A stretch of 64,000 bases of DNA from Rhexocercosporidium sp. MPI-PUGE-AT-0058 (GCA_020746875.1 JAGTJL010000010.1:2356001-2420000), one strand, 5' to 3'; numbered from the stretch's first letter, positions 12,129-22,586 are shown. The notes: a model not told the origin generated them from the letters alone. A program made the numbers and translations.

Positions 12129-13018
12129 TTGACATACAACTTTAGCACCGAAAGCGCCGAAAAGGCGCGTCTGACGCCTGCGTCCGACGTCTGCCGCAGG
12201 ATTTTTTTGCAGATAATTAAAGCTACTACGAAACTACAAGCCGAGAAATACCCGACTATATACTATTTAATCCCTGAAGTGTATAAAATATATACTCAAT
12301 TAGAAAATATTCAAGCTCAATTAAACGTAAGTTTAATTTTAATAATTTTAATAACTTAATTACTAATAACTAATTAGGATACAAATTTTACCGAAGCTAT
12401 TAATAAAGGAATAACTAAATTACGGAATTATTTTCCTAAACAAGGAATTTCGGCGAATAACAAAGCTTTATACTTCTCTTTGATTTTAGACCTTAGAATT
12501 AAAAGAGAAGGCTTAGAAGTAATAGGCCTTACAAGAGGTCAAACTACAGATATATACAATCGATTACACGAAGAATATCAAGTGTAAGTTATTAATTAAA
12601 TTTTTTATATTATTAATAATATTAATTTTATATAATTATAAGCAAGACTACTTAGCTACTCAATTACCAATTAATCAAGCCGAGAACTTAGCTTTAAATA
12701 TTATCGAAGACGACGACGACGATTAAATATATATATCGAAGAAGAAGAAGAATCAGAGGAATTAGACTCTTATTTTAAAGAAAAAAGAGCTAGCAGACAG
12801 GTAAGTAATATATACTTTTATATAATAATGATTTTACTAATATGTATTAGACAAAGTCTTTAACGTTTTGGCTTAATAATAAAGATAAATACCCGGTATT
12901 AACTTTATTAGCACGTACTTATTTACAAATACCGGCGACTTCAGCCCCTTCAGAGAGGTTTTTTAGTCAAGATCGAAATAGGCTTCATAAAGATACTTTT
13001 GAAATTGTACACACATAA
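12129..13018 (+). pseudogene. hAT-family transposase relic, C-terminal half
   Basis: Readable coding pieces are separated by intron-like gaps with GTAAGT-type donors (for example near 12,584 and 12,801). They include AEKYPTIYYLIPEVYKIYTQ, then LNPRIKREG-like DLRIKREGLE, and finally WLNNKDKYPVLTLLARTYLQ followed by IPATSAPSERFFSQ. The last pieces are the hAT C-terminal dimerisation domain. The N-terminal BED finger and a complete frame are missing. Unlike the neighbouring Gypsy relic it is only lightly mutated, so it is younger or escaped most RIP. It ends about 420 bp from the peptide-precursor gene. Confidence 0.8.
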
Positions 13019-13435
13019 TTTGCCATCTAAACGGGGACCTTTCCCCCCACACGTGTTTAGTATCATCTTTAGTATCTACATTCTATAATAAGTTATGTAA
13101 CAATACAGTAATGATTGGAATTTTACTATAATGCTCATATATCATTCAAATGTTCCGACAGATTTGCCTTGGATTTGTGGTCGGCTTAGCCAAGGGTGCA
13201 TTGAATACACTAGAACCCGCATAAGAGGCGCTCTCAAGTTACTGTAATTCTCCGACATTCACATGGAACCACTACATACTGTGGAAAATGGAAAAATGTT
13301 GAATTTAACCATATGTTTCTCTATGCTGATAATTGCACCCGTTCTGTTTTCTTTGCCCAATTTCTCAAGATCTTGCTTGTTATCCAATAACAAAGGACCA
13401 ACTTACCACCCATCCCATGGTAGATTGAGGGCATC
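13019..13435. other. Intergenic region downstream of precursor gene
   Basis: No gene seen. This stretch holds the 3' side of the minus-strand precursor gene. Composition changes here from transposon to gene island. Confidence 0.45.
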
Positions 13436-14008
13436 CTACTCTTGGGAGCTCCCCTCCTCGGCATTAGGGTACTTGATAAGGTAGCCTTGACGCTTCTCAA
13501 CGGAGCTCTCCTCCTCGGCATTAGGGTACTTGATAAGGTAGCCTTGACGCTTCTCGACGGAGCTCTCCTCCTCGGCGTTAGGGTACTTGATAAGGTAGCC
13601 TTGACGCTTCTCGACGGAGCTCTCCTCCTCGGCGTTAGGGTACTTGATAAGATAGCCTTGACGCTTCTCAACGGAGCTCTCCTCCTCGGCATTAGGGTAC
13701 TTGATAAGGTAGCCTTGACGCTTGTTAATCTGGAATATGTATTAGCAATCTTAATCAAAGACCACAACAATAGAATGCCCCGAAGATCATAGAGCTTGGT
13801 AACATAAAATGCAGACGTTGAAAACAAAACTGTCAACCAGAAGACAATTCGAGGAAATCACTAGGTTGTAGATTCTGGAAGAAAGCTTTCACCTTACCTC
13901 AGAGGTTTCTGGCTCGCGTTGTGCCAAGTCAGATGCCGGGATGGCAGCGCCAATGATGCCTTGAGCGGCAAGGGCGAGGGTGAGGATGTAAAATTTGGAT
14001 GAGACCAT
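13436..14008 (-). CDS. UstA-like RiPP precursor, five Kex2-bounded repeats
   Basis: Exon 1 (14,008-13,898) encodes 37 residues: a signal peptide (MVSSKFYILTLALAAQGIIG, cleavage near Ala21-22) and a short acidic pro-segment. A 168-bp intron (GTAAGG donor, ATTCCAG acceptor) joins in phase 0 to exon 2 (13,729-13,436): INKR, four copies of QGYLIKYPNAEEESSVEKR and a 17-residue fifth copy, then TAG; 134 residues in all. Each copy follows Lys-Arg, a Kex2 site, so one molecule releases several identical peptides. This is the plan of UstA-type precursors for UstYa-cyclised RiPPs. The candidate core is YLIKYP, which has Tyr-x-Ile and a second Tyr; the Asn-Ala-Glu-rich tail resembles a discarded follower. 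The gene is divergent from a UstYa homologue and sits at one end of a run of UstY genes. The intron and start are inferred from splice signals and frame. Confidence 0.93.
13439..13717 (-). repeat. Five tandem 57-bp coding repeats (last 51 bp)
   Basis: Repeat units at 13,717-13,661, 13,660-13,604, 13,603-13,547, 13,546-13,490 and 13,489-13,439. Differences between the first four units are synonymous (Tyr TAC/TAT, Asn AAT/AAC, Val GTT/GTC). Only the last unit changes protein sequence, at its tail (GSSQE). Confidence 0.95.
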
Positions 14009-14424
14009 TTTGAGGACCTCGGATGGACTGATTGGAGAACACAAAAAATGATTTCTGTTCTGGTAGTAGTGTTGTATGATTGTGAAGAGAAGATGATGCT
14101 GCTGGTGATTTTCTGGAGCTGCATCATGAGGCTATATATGCTGTGATGTTTACCAGCTTTTCCGAATTAACCGAGCCCGTCCCGGGAACCTTTCTACTTG
14201 CTGTCTCGAAAAGCGAATTAGATCCGAGTAGGCAGTACCGATTTCCAATAGACATTTCCGAGCTCTTAAAACTAACCGGAAGCATATTTCCTCGAAAACT
14301 AATACCTACTAGAAATTGATATCCGTAGCTCGGTCTTGAAAGTCGGTCTAGCAAAACCACCACCCCAAACTTCTGACTTCACTTCACCACCATCTCCCCT
14401 AACACGCCGAGAAATTTTACCAAG
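14009..14424. promoter_or_regulatory. Bidirectional promoter between precursor and UstYa gene
   Basis: This 416-bp region separates two divergent start codons. TATATAT at 14,133-14,139 lies 125 bp upstream of the precursor ATG and is a likely TATA element for it. CTCGGW/WCCGAG hexamers occur at 14,170-14,175, 14,223-14,228 and 14,329-14,334, with a further CCGAG at 14,268. The UstYa start follows a CT-rich leader and a favourable CAAGATGA context. Confidence 0.6.
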
Positions 14425-15307
14425 ATGAACCAAGTCACAGATACAAACTCTGAGAGGCTTCTTTCATGTCAGTCTTCTTCATCCTTGGAACCGCTTTCCA
14501 AGGGAGACTTTGACAAGCTGAAGGGTTTTGAAACCTGGAAGCGTGGTCTTGTAAAGCGTCGGAGTTCATGTCTTTGTCAACAACTTACCCCCTGGGTCAC
14601 CTACCTTTTCATCGCCCTCTTCGTATCATCTCAAGCAGCAATCGTCTTGATGTTGAGAAGCAATAGATTTTCACCACAACTTCTTGGTGAAGTCAATGGA
14701 CTCATTCCAAACGGTATATCTCATACTCACCACGTACATAGTGAATACTAACTAACCTCTCGCAGTCGCTACGAAGATAGTAAAGTTCGAACGGAACCCT
14801 ACACATAATGCATTAGAGGAGCATGATGCCAGCTGGTTGAATATTATGCCAAGTACGTGCATATCATAATCTTTCATAATGCTTTTTGAGTACTGACCCG
14901 ATGATGCAGTTGGTGGGGGATTCATTATTCCGAAGAAGAGAGGCGATATGGTTCTTCCACCTCCCATGAAGATTCATGGAGAAGAGGTTTACTCTATCTC
15001 GGTTTTTCACCAACTTCACTGTCTCCACTCGATACTCGAAGGTTTCAACAACCCCCGGTACAATCGTACAGCACATCATCACGGTGTCGAGACGCAGGCT
15101 GACGTGGTGAAGCATATGGAGCACTGTTTTGATTATCTAAGACAGTCTATCATGTGCTGTGGAGACACTGCGCTCGAAGGGCAATCGACTCTGTTCACGG
15201 AGGCAGGCACGAGTGGCGAGGATTCTCATCACATGTGCAAGAATTATGAGCAACTACTTACGCTGGCAGAGACACACCGAGCCTCAGACCAACGAGGTTA
15301 TGAATGA
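14425..15307 (+). CDS. UstYa-family (DUF3328) oxidase, copy 1
   Basis: Exons 14,425-14,713, 14,766-14,852 and 14,910-15,307 join in frame to 257 residues. The product is a type II membrane protein: a cytosolic N-terminus of about 55 residues, one transmembrane segment (56-77) and a lumenal domain. It has both family motifs, HQLHC and HMEHC, 30 residues apart. These continue as the canonical CFDYLRQSIMCCGDTALEG and end with a HMCKNYEQL block. UstYa proteins are thought to use these His/Cys residues to bind a metal and oxidatively cyclise RiPP core peptides. It is divergently transcribed from the precursor across 416 bp, so co-expression is likely and this is the best candidate for the cyclising enzyme. 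Confidence 0.93.
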
Positions 15308-15804
15308 AGGAGGAACAAATGTGCCATCGGTTTGTAGTATTATAAATAGAATTGTGGCAATTGCTATTACTCCAATTCATTAGCAACTGTCTGAAGCCCA
15401 CCCCCAGTGATATTTCGCCCACCATGTAAGGTTACCTCGACATGATTGGCAGGTGAGACATTTCACTTTCTCCATGCGTCTCACGAACTAACCCTAGTGG
15501 AAATAAAATCCCTCTTTTTGCTTTTCTTCTCCGCTTAGATTTTGCCCATAAAGAAAATTAATTAAAGAATAAAGGAATAATTAATTATTAAAGTTAGTAG
15601 GTACAAGTAGCGGCAAGTTAAGCGAAGTGGGCGGAATAGGGGGGTGGGCGGAATGGGGCGTTAAACGTTATAAGTAATATTCAGTAGTTATACCAGGACA
15701 TAATGTTTCATCATTTATTTCAACATGTAGCTCCTCCTCTATTCATGATGCCGATAAAATAACACAATTTACCCCAATCTCGTATAACACGGCGCAGAGG
15801 AAGT
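15308..15804. repeat. Intergenic region with short inverted-repeat element
   Basis: No gene. From about 15,393 to 15,660 lies an AT-rich core with G/C-rich ends, CTGAAGCCCACCCCC on the left and GGGTGGGCGGAATGGGGCG on the right, which are imperfect inverted repeats. The same end sequence marks the elements at 32,201-33,158 and near 41,960-42,030, so this is a small TIR-element family in the cluster. Confidence 0.55.
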
Positions 15805-16506
15805 TCATACCACTGTCTCTGTAGGAGCGTTTCTGATCTCGGGTGTGTTGAAATTGATCAAACGATCGAGACAATGGTCCAGATGCTCTTTATTCATTAA
15901 TTTAAAACCCAAGCCTACCCCATGCGCCTTTCCGTTCTTGATCATAGTCTTCAAGATATACTCGCAATGTCTGAAGTGATAATCATCGATAGTGAAAGTG
16001 CTTGTGCGGCTTTTACCCTGCCACACATCGTCTTGTAATATGGGGATGGTCCGGTTCACGTCCGTGTACCATCCAAAATCATTGAGCCCGATGAATTCCT
16101 CACGCAGGCTGTCGTCCGAGCATAGCCGATGTATCCAGCCGCCATGGACTGGATCGAAAACGCAGCCTTTTTGACGAGCCCCTTGAGGATCTTTGACACC
16201 GTTACAATAAGACGAGTTGTAGACGAGGCCGAATCCTTCTGGCAGCGGATGAGTTGTGTGTAGGAAGCTAGGCTTATGTAAACCTTGAGAAACCGGTATA
16301 GTGGAAATCCGTGCAAGCTGGTTAGCAGCTAGTCTGGCTTGGCACAGCGCACCTACCAGACTCAGACATACCACAAGCCCGAGGACGAACTGCAAGACAG
16401 AATAAAGTGTACGGCGAAACCGGCTTGGCGATGTATAACTAAGATCATGTCCATCTTCCGAAACTTCTTCGTAAGATTTTCCGCGGGTGTGTTGGTGTTG
16501 CAACAT
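15805..16506 (-). CDS. UstY-like membrane protein, CG/GC subtype, copy 1
   Basis: Single exon, 233 residues. It has one transmembrane segment (35-55), then YCNGVKDPQGARQKGCVFD, a diverged form of the CGxxxxEAxxxGC signature seen in four neighbours, then a WI...C pair. Paired motifs are HFRHC and HLDHC, 26 residues apart. This spacing matches the other subtype members. The lumenal HxxHC pair suggests the same metal chemistry as UstYa, but I know of no characterised member of this subtype. It is the most divergent of the five (Asn-Gly in place of Cys-Gly, Glu-Ala absent). CTCGGT at 16,843-16,848 and CCCGAG at 16,822 lie upstream. A GTATGA near the stop could be a donor, so the extreme C-terminus is uncertain. 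Confidence 0.8.
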   Translation of the reverse strand: MLQHQHTRGKSYEEVSEDGHDLSYTSPSRFRRTLYSVLQFVLGLVVCLSLVGALCQARLAANQLARISTIPVSQGLHKPSFLHTTHPLPEGFGLVYNSSYCNGVKDPQGARQKGCVFDPVHGGWIHRLCSDDSLREEFIGLNDFGWYTDVNRTIPILQDDVWQGKSRTSTFTIDDYHFRHCEYILKTMIKNGKAHGVGLGFKLMNKEHLDHCLDRLINFNTPEIRNAPTETVV

Positions 16507-18060
16507 GTTGGGTTGATCTCAAGACAAGGGAGACCAAAACTTGAGCTTGGTGCTGGTTGTGATCAAATCTGGGCTAAAGTAGAGACACAATATCCAGCTC
16601 GGCTCCAAATATTGTTGAGAAAAAAACATGAAGTCTAATGAAATGCTGCGAAACAAAGTTTTGGATAAATTCGATTTGCTGAAAAATTCTCGCACCCAAG
16701 CTAGCAAATAACGAAGCAATCGCGATAGGCACTCTATGTAGCCGTAAAGATGGACGAGATATTATCTTTACCGTGGAGTAAGGAGTAGCCAAATTGATTC
16801 ACTTTGATGTTCGGAATTGTACCCGAGCAAGTCTTACCAGTTCTCGGTACGAAAGTAGATATCGCTTCAAGTGCAGATAGTAACCGTGTTCGAATTTAAG
16901 TGCCAATGAAATACGTCTTGCCAACATGTTTTATCTTGGGCTTAAACGGATTGGGATTTTAGGCGGCAGAATAGGCCGAATTATGGAGTAAACCAACCCA
17001 CGGGGCCTGAGTGGTTGCAGAAAAGAGGGGGGGAAGGGGGTACTGAAAAGCTATTTACACTTCACTTCATCAAACTGTTGACAAGGAACCAATAGACTTT
17101 TGCAACCCATTTTCATACTTAGGATTTACGTAATGCAGCTTGAGTGTACCAATTTTAATATCCTGGCAGTACAGGTAACCTCGGGTAGGTAGCTTTACCT
17201 AGCCAAGGCATGTCAACATGAGCCCTATCAAGCGTACACCGCTCCCGCTTCCACTATTGTTGATTTTGAAGAGCAAGAGCCTCAATCAAAATCCATTCTT
17301 GATACTACCACTTTGGAGCATTGTTAAGATCCGGTCACCCAACTCTGTGCTTAGACGATATCCGATGCCTTTATAGTACATTCCAGTGGCACATCGAACA
17401 GCTTGTATGCAAGTCATCGGCTAGAGTTTCAAGTGTTTAACATTCTTGTGATTTGGTAAGGTCCTTTTCCTGATGTTCCAGCCGAAACTTAAAACACGTT
17501 AACTGCTAGTCAGCCATAGGACCGGTTTTACGCGATCCTGCTGAGAAAAAGGTGGGCAGATTATTATGGGTACTTGAACAGTCCTGTATCAAGTCTGAAG
17601 ACGTTTGCATAACAAAGATAAAGCCATGGCACTGCACTAGTACTCGATCCCTAGAAATACAACAACCAGTACCATTGCGCCACAATCTCCAGCCAATGGT
17701 TGCATAATGAAGGCAGCACATAAAGTAAACCCGACATATATTAAAATTTGAGAATTTATCGGCATGTCTTTGCATATTGAATAGCTTGTAACTCCTGTGT
17801 GGTATCAAGCCACGAAAAGAGAAATGGTGGGTCGGCGGTGCTTTTCACGACTAGGATCTGATAGGAGTTTTGGTTTCCGGAAAGATTTTGCCGACAATCC
17901 TTTCTGTCGATTGGACTGGGTCCATGCTCGCGATCCGAGTCAATCGGTCACAGAAGGATATTTCCCGGAAAACGATAGCCCATTGCTAGCTTTATAGTTT
18001 ATATAACCAGAAATATGATGTACACCCTCATTGAGGATTCTGTCAACAATTTCGTTAATC
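16507..18060. other. Long intergenic region in cluster
   Basis: No supported gene. Divergent promoters of the genes ending at 16,506 and starting at 18,061 lie at its edges. CTCGGT is at 16,843 and TCCGAG at 17,934. A tRNA-like internal promoter string occurs near 17,640-17,710 on the minus strand, but no tRNA fold forms. Confidence 0.45.
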
Positions 18061-18795
18061 ATGGCCGACTTACCAAACGCAACCGCCCTCACCGATCTAA
18101 CCAAATACAACGACAATCGTCTGTCATTCGATAGCATCTACGATTCTACGATTGAAGATATGACTGCGAAAACATCTCGACCCCAAGGACGTTCTTTTAT
18201 ATTCCGACTGGAGAAGATCAATCGGGCCACGTTCATTACATGCTTCTTGGTTACATTCTCCTTATTCGTTTTGGCGTGGGCATTCAAAAAACCACCCTTC
18301 AGTTCCGAAAAGCACGATGTGTGTTGGTGTGGCAACACCGTTGCAGAAGCAGTCTCACTTGGATGCCATTACGATGATGTTGCGGGTGATTGGTTGCCGG
18401 ATAAGTGCATCGACCATGAGCTGCTGGCTGAATTTGCAAAAGCCGGTCCGCTCCCTGGAGGCGGCTGGCAGTATTACAAAGATATCAAGGGAACACAGAA
18501 GATAGACACCTCCAACATGAGCGCCTACACGATATCTGCGGGATCGTACTTCGCCACCAGGAGGTGGCACGCGTCGCACTGTCTGTATACGTGGAGAAAG
18601 CAGTTCAGGTCATCGCGGTTGGGAAAATCAATCATCGAGCCATACGACGATACAGAAGACCATGTAATCCATTGCACAAGAATTCTTCTAGATCAACTTG
18701 CACGTCCAGATAGCGTTGAATGGCTCGTGCCTGGGAAACGCGATCCTCTTACAGACCACGGAAAACAAGGTCATGGCGGCGAGGGTGTCGCGTAG
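18061..18795 (+). CDS. UstY-like membrane protein, CG/GC subtype, copy 2
   Basis: Single exon, 244 residues from the ATG at 18,061 (AATCATGG context); an in-frame ATG at 18,031 would add ten residues. The transmembrane segment is at 56-75. The lumenal domain begins CGNTVAEAVSLGCHYDDVAG, then W-L-P-x-K-C and a GGWQYYKD block. HASHC and HVIHC are 26 residues apart; LYTWRKQF after the first motif is typical of the subtype. By analogy to UstYa the paired HxxHC would bind a metal for oxidation in the secretory pathway; this is inferred. The upstream region has TCCGAG at 17,934-17,939 next to ATCGGTCA. The next gene lies 1.1 kb on, in the same direction. Confidence 0.85.
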   Translation: MADLPNATALTDLTKYNDNRLSFDSIYDSTIEDMTAKTSRPQGRSFIFRLEKINRATFITCFLVTFSLFVLAWAFKKPPFSSEKHDVCWCGNTVAEAVSLGCHYDDVAGDWLPDKCIDHELLAEFAKAGPLPGGGWQYYKDIKGTQKIDTSNMSAYTISAGSYFATRRWHASHCLYTWRKQFRSSRLGKSIIEPYDDTEDHVIHCTRILLDQLARPDSVEWLVPGKRDPLTDHGKQGHGGEGVA

Positions 18796-19901
18796 AGAAT
18801 ATCTGAAGTGGAAGCTAGGCCATCAATACATTAGATATCAAGACTGAAAATTCTGCTCTGATTGCTATTCAGCTCTTGCTCCTGCCCCATGTGCCTGATT
18901 TCATTTGAACCATCTGAAAATTATAATTCACTTTGGCCTATGCCCCGTAAACCTCCAAATTGTGACAGAATTGGAGATTCTTTTTACTGTAGTCATCTTA
19001 CCGCAAACATTTTCAAGAAGCGAAAAATACATTGCTCAAGAGCAAGGAGCTGCGCTGGCTACACTATGATAACAACAGCGCATCAAGATATGTCAGACAA
19101 AAATTGCAGCGCATGACCTCGCGTGCATTGGCACTTCCAGGCCTTTTCAGACTTCAGAAACAATCATCCATAAAGCCCTACAACTAGCGATGCTACTGAT
19201 CTCGTTTACGCTTCGGTACGCCGTGCCTTATTATCCGTGCGTCTCTTCTCTATCCAGGACCTACCTATCCGAGACTGATGTATCCGAATGTTCACGCGAG
19301 CCGACGATGGTGAGGGATTAAAAGTTAACCGCTGGAAACGTCCCTCCTTCGCAAGTTTCAACACCTACCGCAATAGTAAGCATAGTATGACATGAAGTAT
19401 GACCGCATAGATCTGAGTTTCTTCTGATAATTTAGCAAGGAAAGATGAGCTCCGTAATATGTTCTCCCACCATAGCGGGGATTAAATGATGTCCGAGCAG
19501 GCGTTGCCGACAGTTATATGCAGTGTGGGGGCAATTAATTAGTTAGTGCACTAGCAAAACGTTCAAAGATACGTATCTACGGAGCAGACTTCAGAGCCTC
19601 AGTCTCCTCGAAGTTGTTGATCGGATTGATCATCTAACCGAGACAACCTACAGTATAAACGACGAAGGCCCAAAACACAGGGCTCCACTCGGTCTTTGTT
19701 CCACTGAGATTTTATAGCACTTGAATTACTGACTTCGAATAACCACCCTTGTGTTCAACCTCACCAGTACTTATCAATTTCCTTCCCAGGGATTTTTTTA
19801 CGGTCACGTCCATCGTCAAAGCAGTTCGTAAACTGACCTACTGAATACGAGAGATCGCTGACTTGTGATTCAAGTAAACAACCCTCACGGCGGCTGCAGA
19901 T
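18796..19901. other. Intergenic region in cluster
   Basis: No supported gene; short frames only. It contains ACCGAG at 19,637-19,642, CTCGGT at 19,688-19,693 and ATCCGAG near 19,267, upstream of the plus-strand gene at 19,902. Confidence 0.45.
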
Positions 19902-20615
19902 ATGGCCTCGTCTGTCTCTGAAAACGAAGACTGCCACTATTCCTATATCAAACTTTCCGAAGAGGAAACGTCAACCCGAAATGTCCGCTCAGGCTTCTCT
20001 ATCCAGAGTTTTGCCCACAAACTGGATCTGAAATGCTACATTGCTTCGGCTTGTCTCGTCGGTACTCTAACTGGCTTGTTCATCCTGCTAGTTCTGCGGG
20101 CTGTTTCGACCCCCAGCAAGTCACCACTAGACCCCTTCCGAGGGAATAGGCTTGTTGGGACTTGCGGTCTTTCTATTGAAGAAGCGAACGCTCACGGCTG
20201 TGTTTGGGACCTGATGAACTATGCATATGTACCATCATCTTGTTATGATTATGAGGAGTCTAGTCGTTGGACTGAGACTTACGGCCCATGGAACTGGTAT
20301 AAAGATAAGGAGGGGACGGCGACCGTACCACAGGAGAATCTTTCCTCGACTCATGTTATTTATGCGGATCGGGATTGGCATATTGCGCATTGCTTGTATG
20401 CCGTCAGATCAACGCATGCTGCCAGCGCAAAAGGGGCGTTTGTGACTACCCAGGCTATTCAGCTCAACCATACAGATCATTGTTTTCATATGCTCATGGG
20501 CCTTGCCAAGAATCCCCCAGGAGGAATGGCAAGAACAAAAGCCGAGCTGCAATTCATGTCCTGCGCAACATTGGATTATACCTCAGATTTATTAGGCGTA
20601 GAGATAAAAAGTTAA
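19902..20615 (+). CDS. UstY-like membrane protein, CG/GC subtype, copy 3
   Basis: Single exon, 237 residues. Cytosolic head rich in Glu and Ser, transmembrane segment at about 45-66, then CGLSIEEANAHGCVWD and VPSSC, a NWYKDKEG block, HIAHC and, 25 residues later, HTDHC. The Cys-Gly/Gly-Cys signature and motif spacing place it with the genes at 18,061, 20,877 and 22,587. Likely a lumenal metal-dependent oxidase or a partner of one; substrate unknown. It converges with the gene at 20,877, leaving 261 bp between stops. Transcription is probably driven from the CTCGGW-containing region at 19,630-19,700. Confidence 0.85.
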   Translation: MASSVSENEDCHYSYIKLSEEETSTRNVRSGFSIQSFAHKLDLKCYIASACLVGTLTGLFILLVLRAVSTPSKSPLDPFRGNRLVGTCGLSIEEANAHGCVWDLMNYAYVPSSCYDYEESSRWTETYGPWNWYKDKEGTATVPQENLSSTHVIYADRDWHIAHCLYAVRSTHAASAKGAFVTTQAIQLNHTDHCFHMLMGLAKNPPGGMARTKAELQFMSCATLDYTSDLLGVEIKS

Positions 20616-20876
20616 CATTTGTGAGAGACGATTCTTTGTTTTTGGTTTACAAACCTCATCGTTGCCATGAGTCAACGTTTTAATATTGGGACAATTGTGA
20701 AAGTGCAATTCAACAGAGTCTCAGCATCATGGCTAATTTGTTAAGTTTGCAGCCAGTGGCTTATTGCTATTTACAAAAGATATAGCCTAGCCTGCAACAA
20801 CTCATGATATCTCTTCTATGCTCTCACATAACCTTAGCTCCATCACCAATCTTCAAGTGCTTTGGGACTTTCACTG

Positions 20877-21611
20877 TTACGGGTCCGTCAGTGAGAACAC
20901 CATGTGTAGAAAACTCCAACACTTACTATTTTGAGGTAAGTCACATTTTGCGAATATGTGATAAAATGCGGATGGGGCTTTTTTCTCGACCTCGTCTATT
21001 GGTATCATACTCCTCGAACAATGATTTGTATGCTTGTAATTACCAATGTGACTGTCGATTGGACCATTCAGAAGTACTGCTTTGTGTAATTTCATCCAGG
21101 TGTACGCGCAGTGCAAGTTGTGGTATTCTTTCGTGACGAAATAAGGGTTTGGCCCTCCCGTTTCTCTGATAAACTCTTCAGAAAGCTCGTGCTGGCCATC
21201 CTGATCAGAGAACCACTGCCAGTCGGCCTCTCCAAGAAATTGTTTCTCCAGCTGCTCGTCATAGCATTCCAGCGGTACCCATGAGCCGGATATTAAGTCC
21301 ATAACACAGCCTTTGTCTCGTGCCTCCTCCATGGTCTTCCCACAATTCCCTGCTTTGAAATGTCTAGACCCAGAAGCCCTAAAATCTCCCACTTGTATTT
21401 GAATCCCGAGGACAAAGATCAAAATAGTCAGGAGCAAGACTAAAACCCAGATGTAGATACCAGGTCGATTTTGCCTCGCACAAGAGTGGTGGATATCAGC
21501 TTCGGCGCGGGTCAATTCCTCTTTATGGCGAGGTTCTGGGGATTCATCGTCGAAACTTCCTGCGGAACCAGAGAGTACACCGTACTTCGGTTTGCTCATG
21601 TTTGGGCCCAT
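20877..21611 (-). CDS. UstY-like membrane protein, CG/GC subtype, copy 4
   Basis: Single exon, 244 residues; the best-preserved member of the subtype. Transmembrane segment 51-71 (IYIWVLVLLLTILIFVLGI), then CGKTMEEARDKGCVMD, SWVPLEC, WQWFSDQDG, HNLHC followed by AYTWMKLHKAVL, and HTNHC 25 residues after the first motif. A Met at residue 5 is an alternative start. The tail after the second motif is longer than in its paralogues and could hide an unspliced intron. Two CTCGGT hexamers (21,826-21,831 and 21,850-21,855) lie 215-245 bp upstream. The inferred role is oxidation of a cluster peptide in the ER/Golgi lumen. Confidence 0.85.
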   Translation of the reverse strand: MGPNMSKPKYGVLSGSAGSFDDESPEPRHKEELTRAEADIHHSCARQNRPGIYIWVLVLLLTILIFVLGIQIQVGDFRASGSRHFKAGNCGKTMEEARDKGCVMDLISGSWVPLECYDEQLEKQFLGEADWQWFSDQDGQHELSEEFIRETGGPNPYFVTKEYHNLHCAYTWMKLHKAVLLNGPIDSHIGNYKHTNHCSRSMIPIDEVEKKAPSAFYHIFAKCDLPQNSKCWSFLHMVFSLTDP

Positions 21612-22586
21612 GAATAGCTGAAAGGTGGATAATCAGCGACGTAGTGTCCTCAATGAGTTATCCCTCACAAGGAAATACAGGTCTTGGATGTCAAATTCAA
21701 GGATTTGAGTGGGCCAAAAGATGTGCCGAGAATACCACAGCAAAGCTTTGCTATCTCATAGATGATAGGAACCGCACATGTTTCAGGAGGCTAGATGGTT
21801 CCGAACAAAGGTTCCGGTTGCCAGTCTCGGTTGTAGGGCTTAGCCAGATCTCGGTTACAGTATGGGCGTAGGTCTCAGCATCTTCCCGAACAAGATAGAA
21901 ATGCGAAATTATTTACCCTAGCCATGAATTGAGCTCGGAAATTTCGTTCCAGTAATGCATTAATATGGGGAGTTTTGAGCTGATAGTTGACTCGATCCTA
22001 ACAAAAACATCTTATTCTAGGTTCTTTACATTTGTTGTTGTGAACTAACATCCATTCTCTCTTGATAGTACTTTGAACCACCAACGCAAGTCTGAACAAA
22101 ATCCGAATTAATGTGAAGAATCAAAGAAGATCTAATCCTTTCCGCTCTTTCTAAAGGTCTCTGTACAAGGCCTGTATGTTCCCTTCACAAATTACTAAGG
22201 CGCTTTATTCTTCGCCGATAACTGTACTCGTGACTGTGACAACGGCAACAATGTGAATCATGTATACACTTAACTGCATCTGTTGCTCAACCCTGTGCCA
22301 CGACTAAATTCCAAAACTCGCAAATTTGAGAACGAATGCGCTCTTGGAATAGACAAAATGAATGCACTTATAGACACTCCATCAGGCCGAAAAAAACAAT
22401 GTGATTCCAATAGTCATTAGGTTGCTTATGTATCCGAGAGATAAAAACACAAGCGATACTTTGCCGTTCTTTAGACTCAGGTACTGGATGGTGAAAATAT
22501 CTTGCAATTTTTGAAATCAGTGGATTCTAATAGTCATCTTTTCTAAGGCTTTTAGTTCACCTAGCGAGTGACTGGGTAACTTGCAA
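21612..22586. other. Intergenic region in cluster
   Basis: No supported gene. The left third is the promoter of the minus-strand gene ending at 20,877. The right part is 3' sequence of the minus-strand gene at 22,587. Nothing else recognised. Confidence 0.45.

Noticed and set aside
13439..13717. CRISPR-like array
   Set aside because: Units are contiguous coding repeats without spacers, in a eukaryotic gene with an intron.
13321..13836. Long minus-strand frame with Arg/Pro-rich repeats, and the plus-strand repeat frame at 13,442-13,792
   Set aside because: Both are shadows of the 57-bp coding repeats in other frames. They lack a signal peptide and Lys-Arg-bounded cores, whereas the frame reading QGYLIKYPN joins cleanly to a signal-peptide exon.
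17630..17715. tRNA-like string on the minus strand (TGGCGCAATGG box A, GGGATCGAG-like box B)
   Set aside because: No 7-bp acceptor stem forms and the T-arm is poor. At best a pseudo-tRNA.
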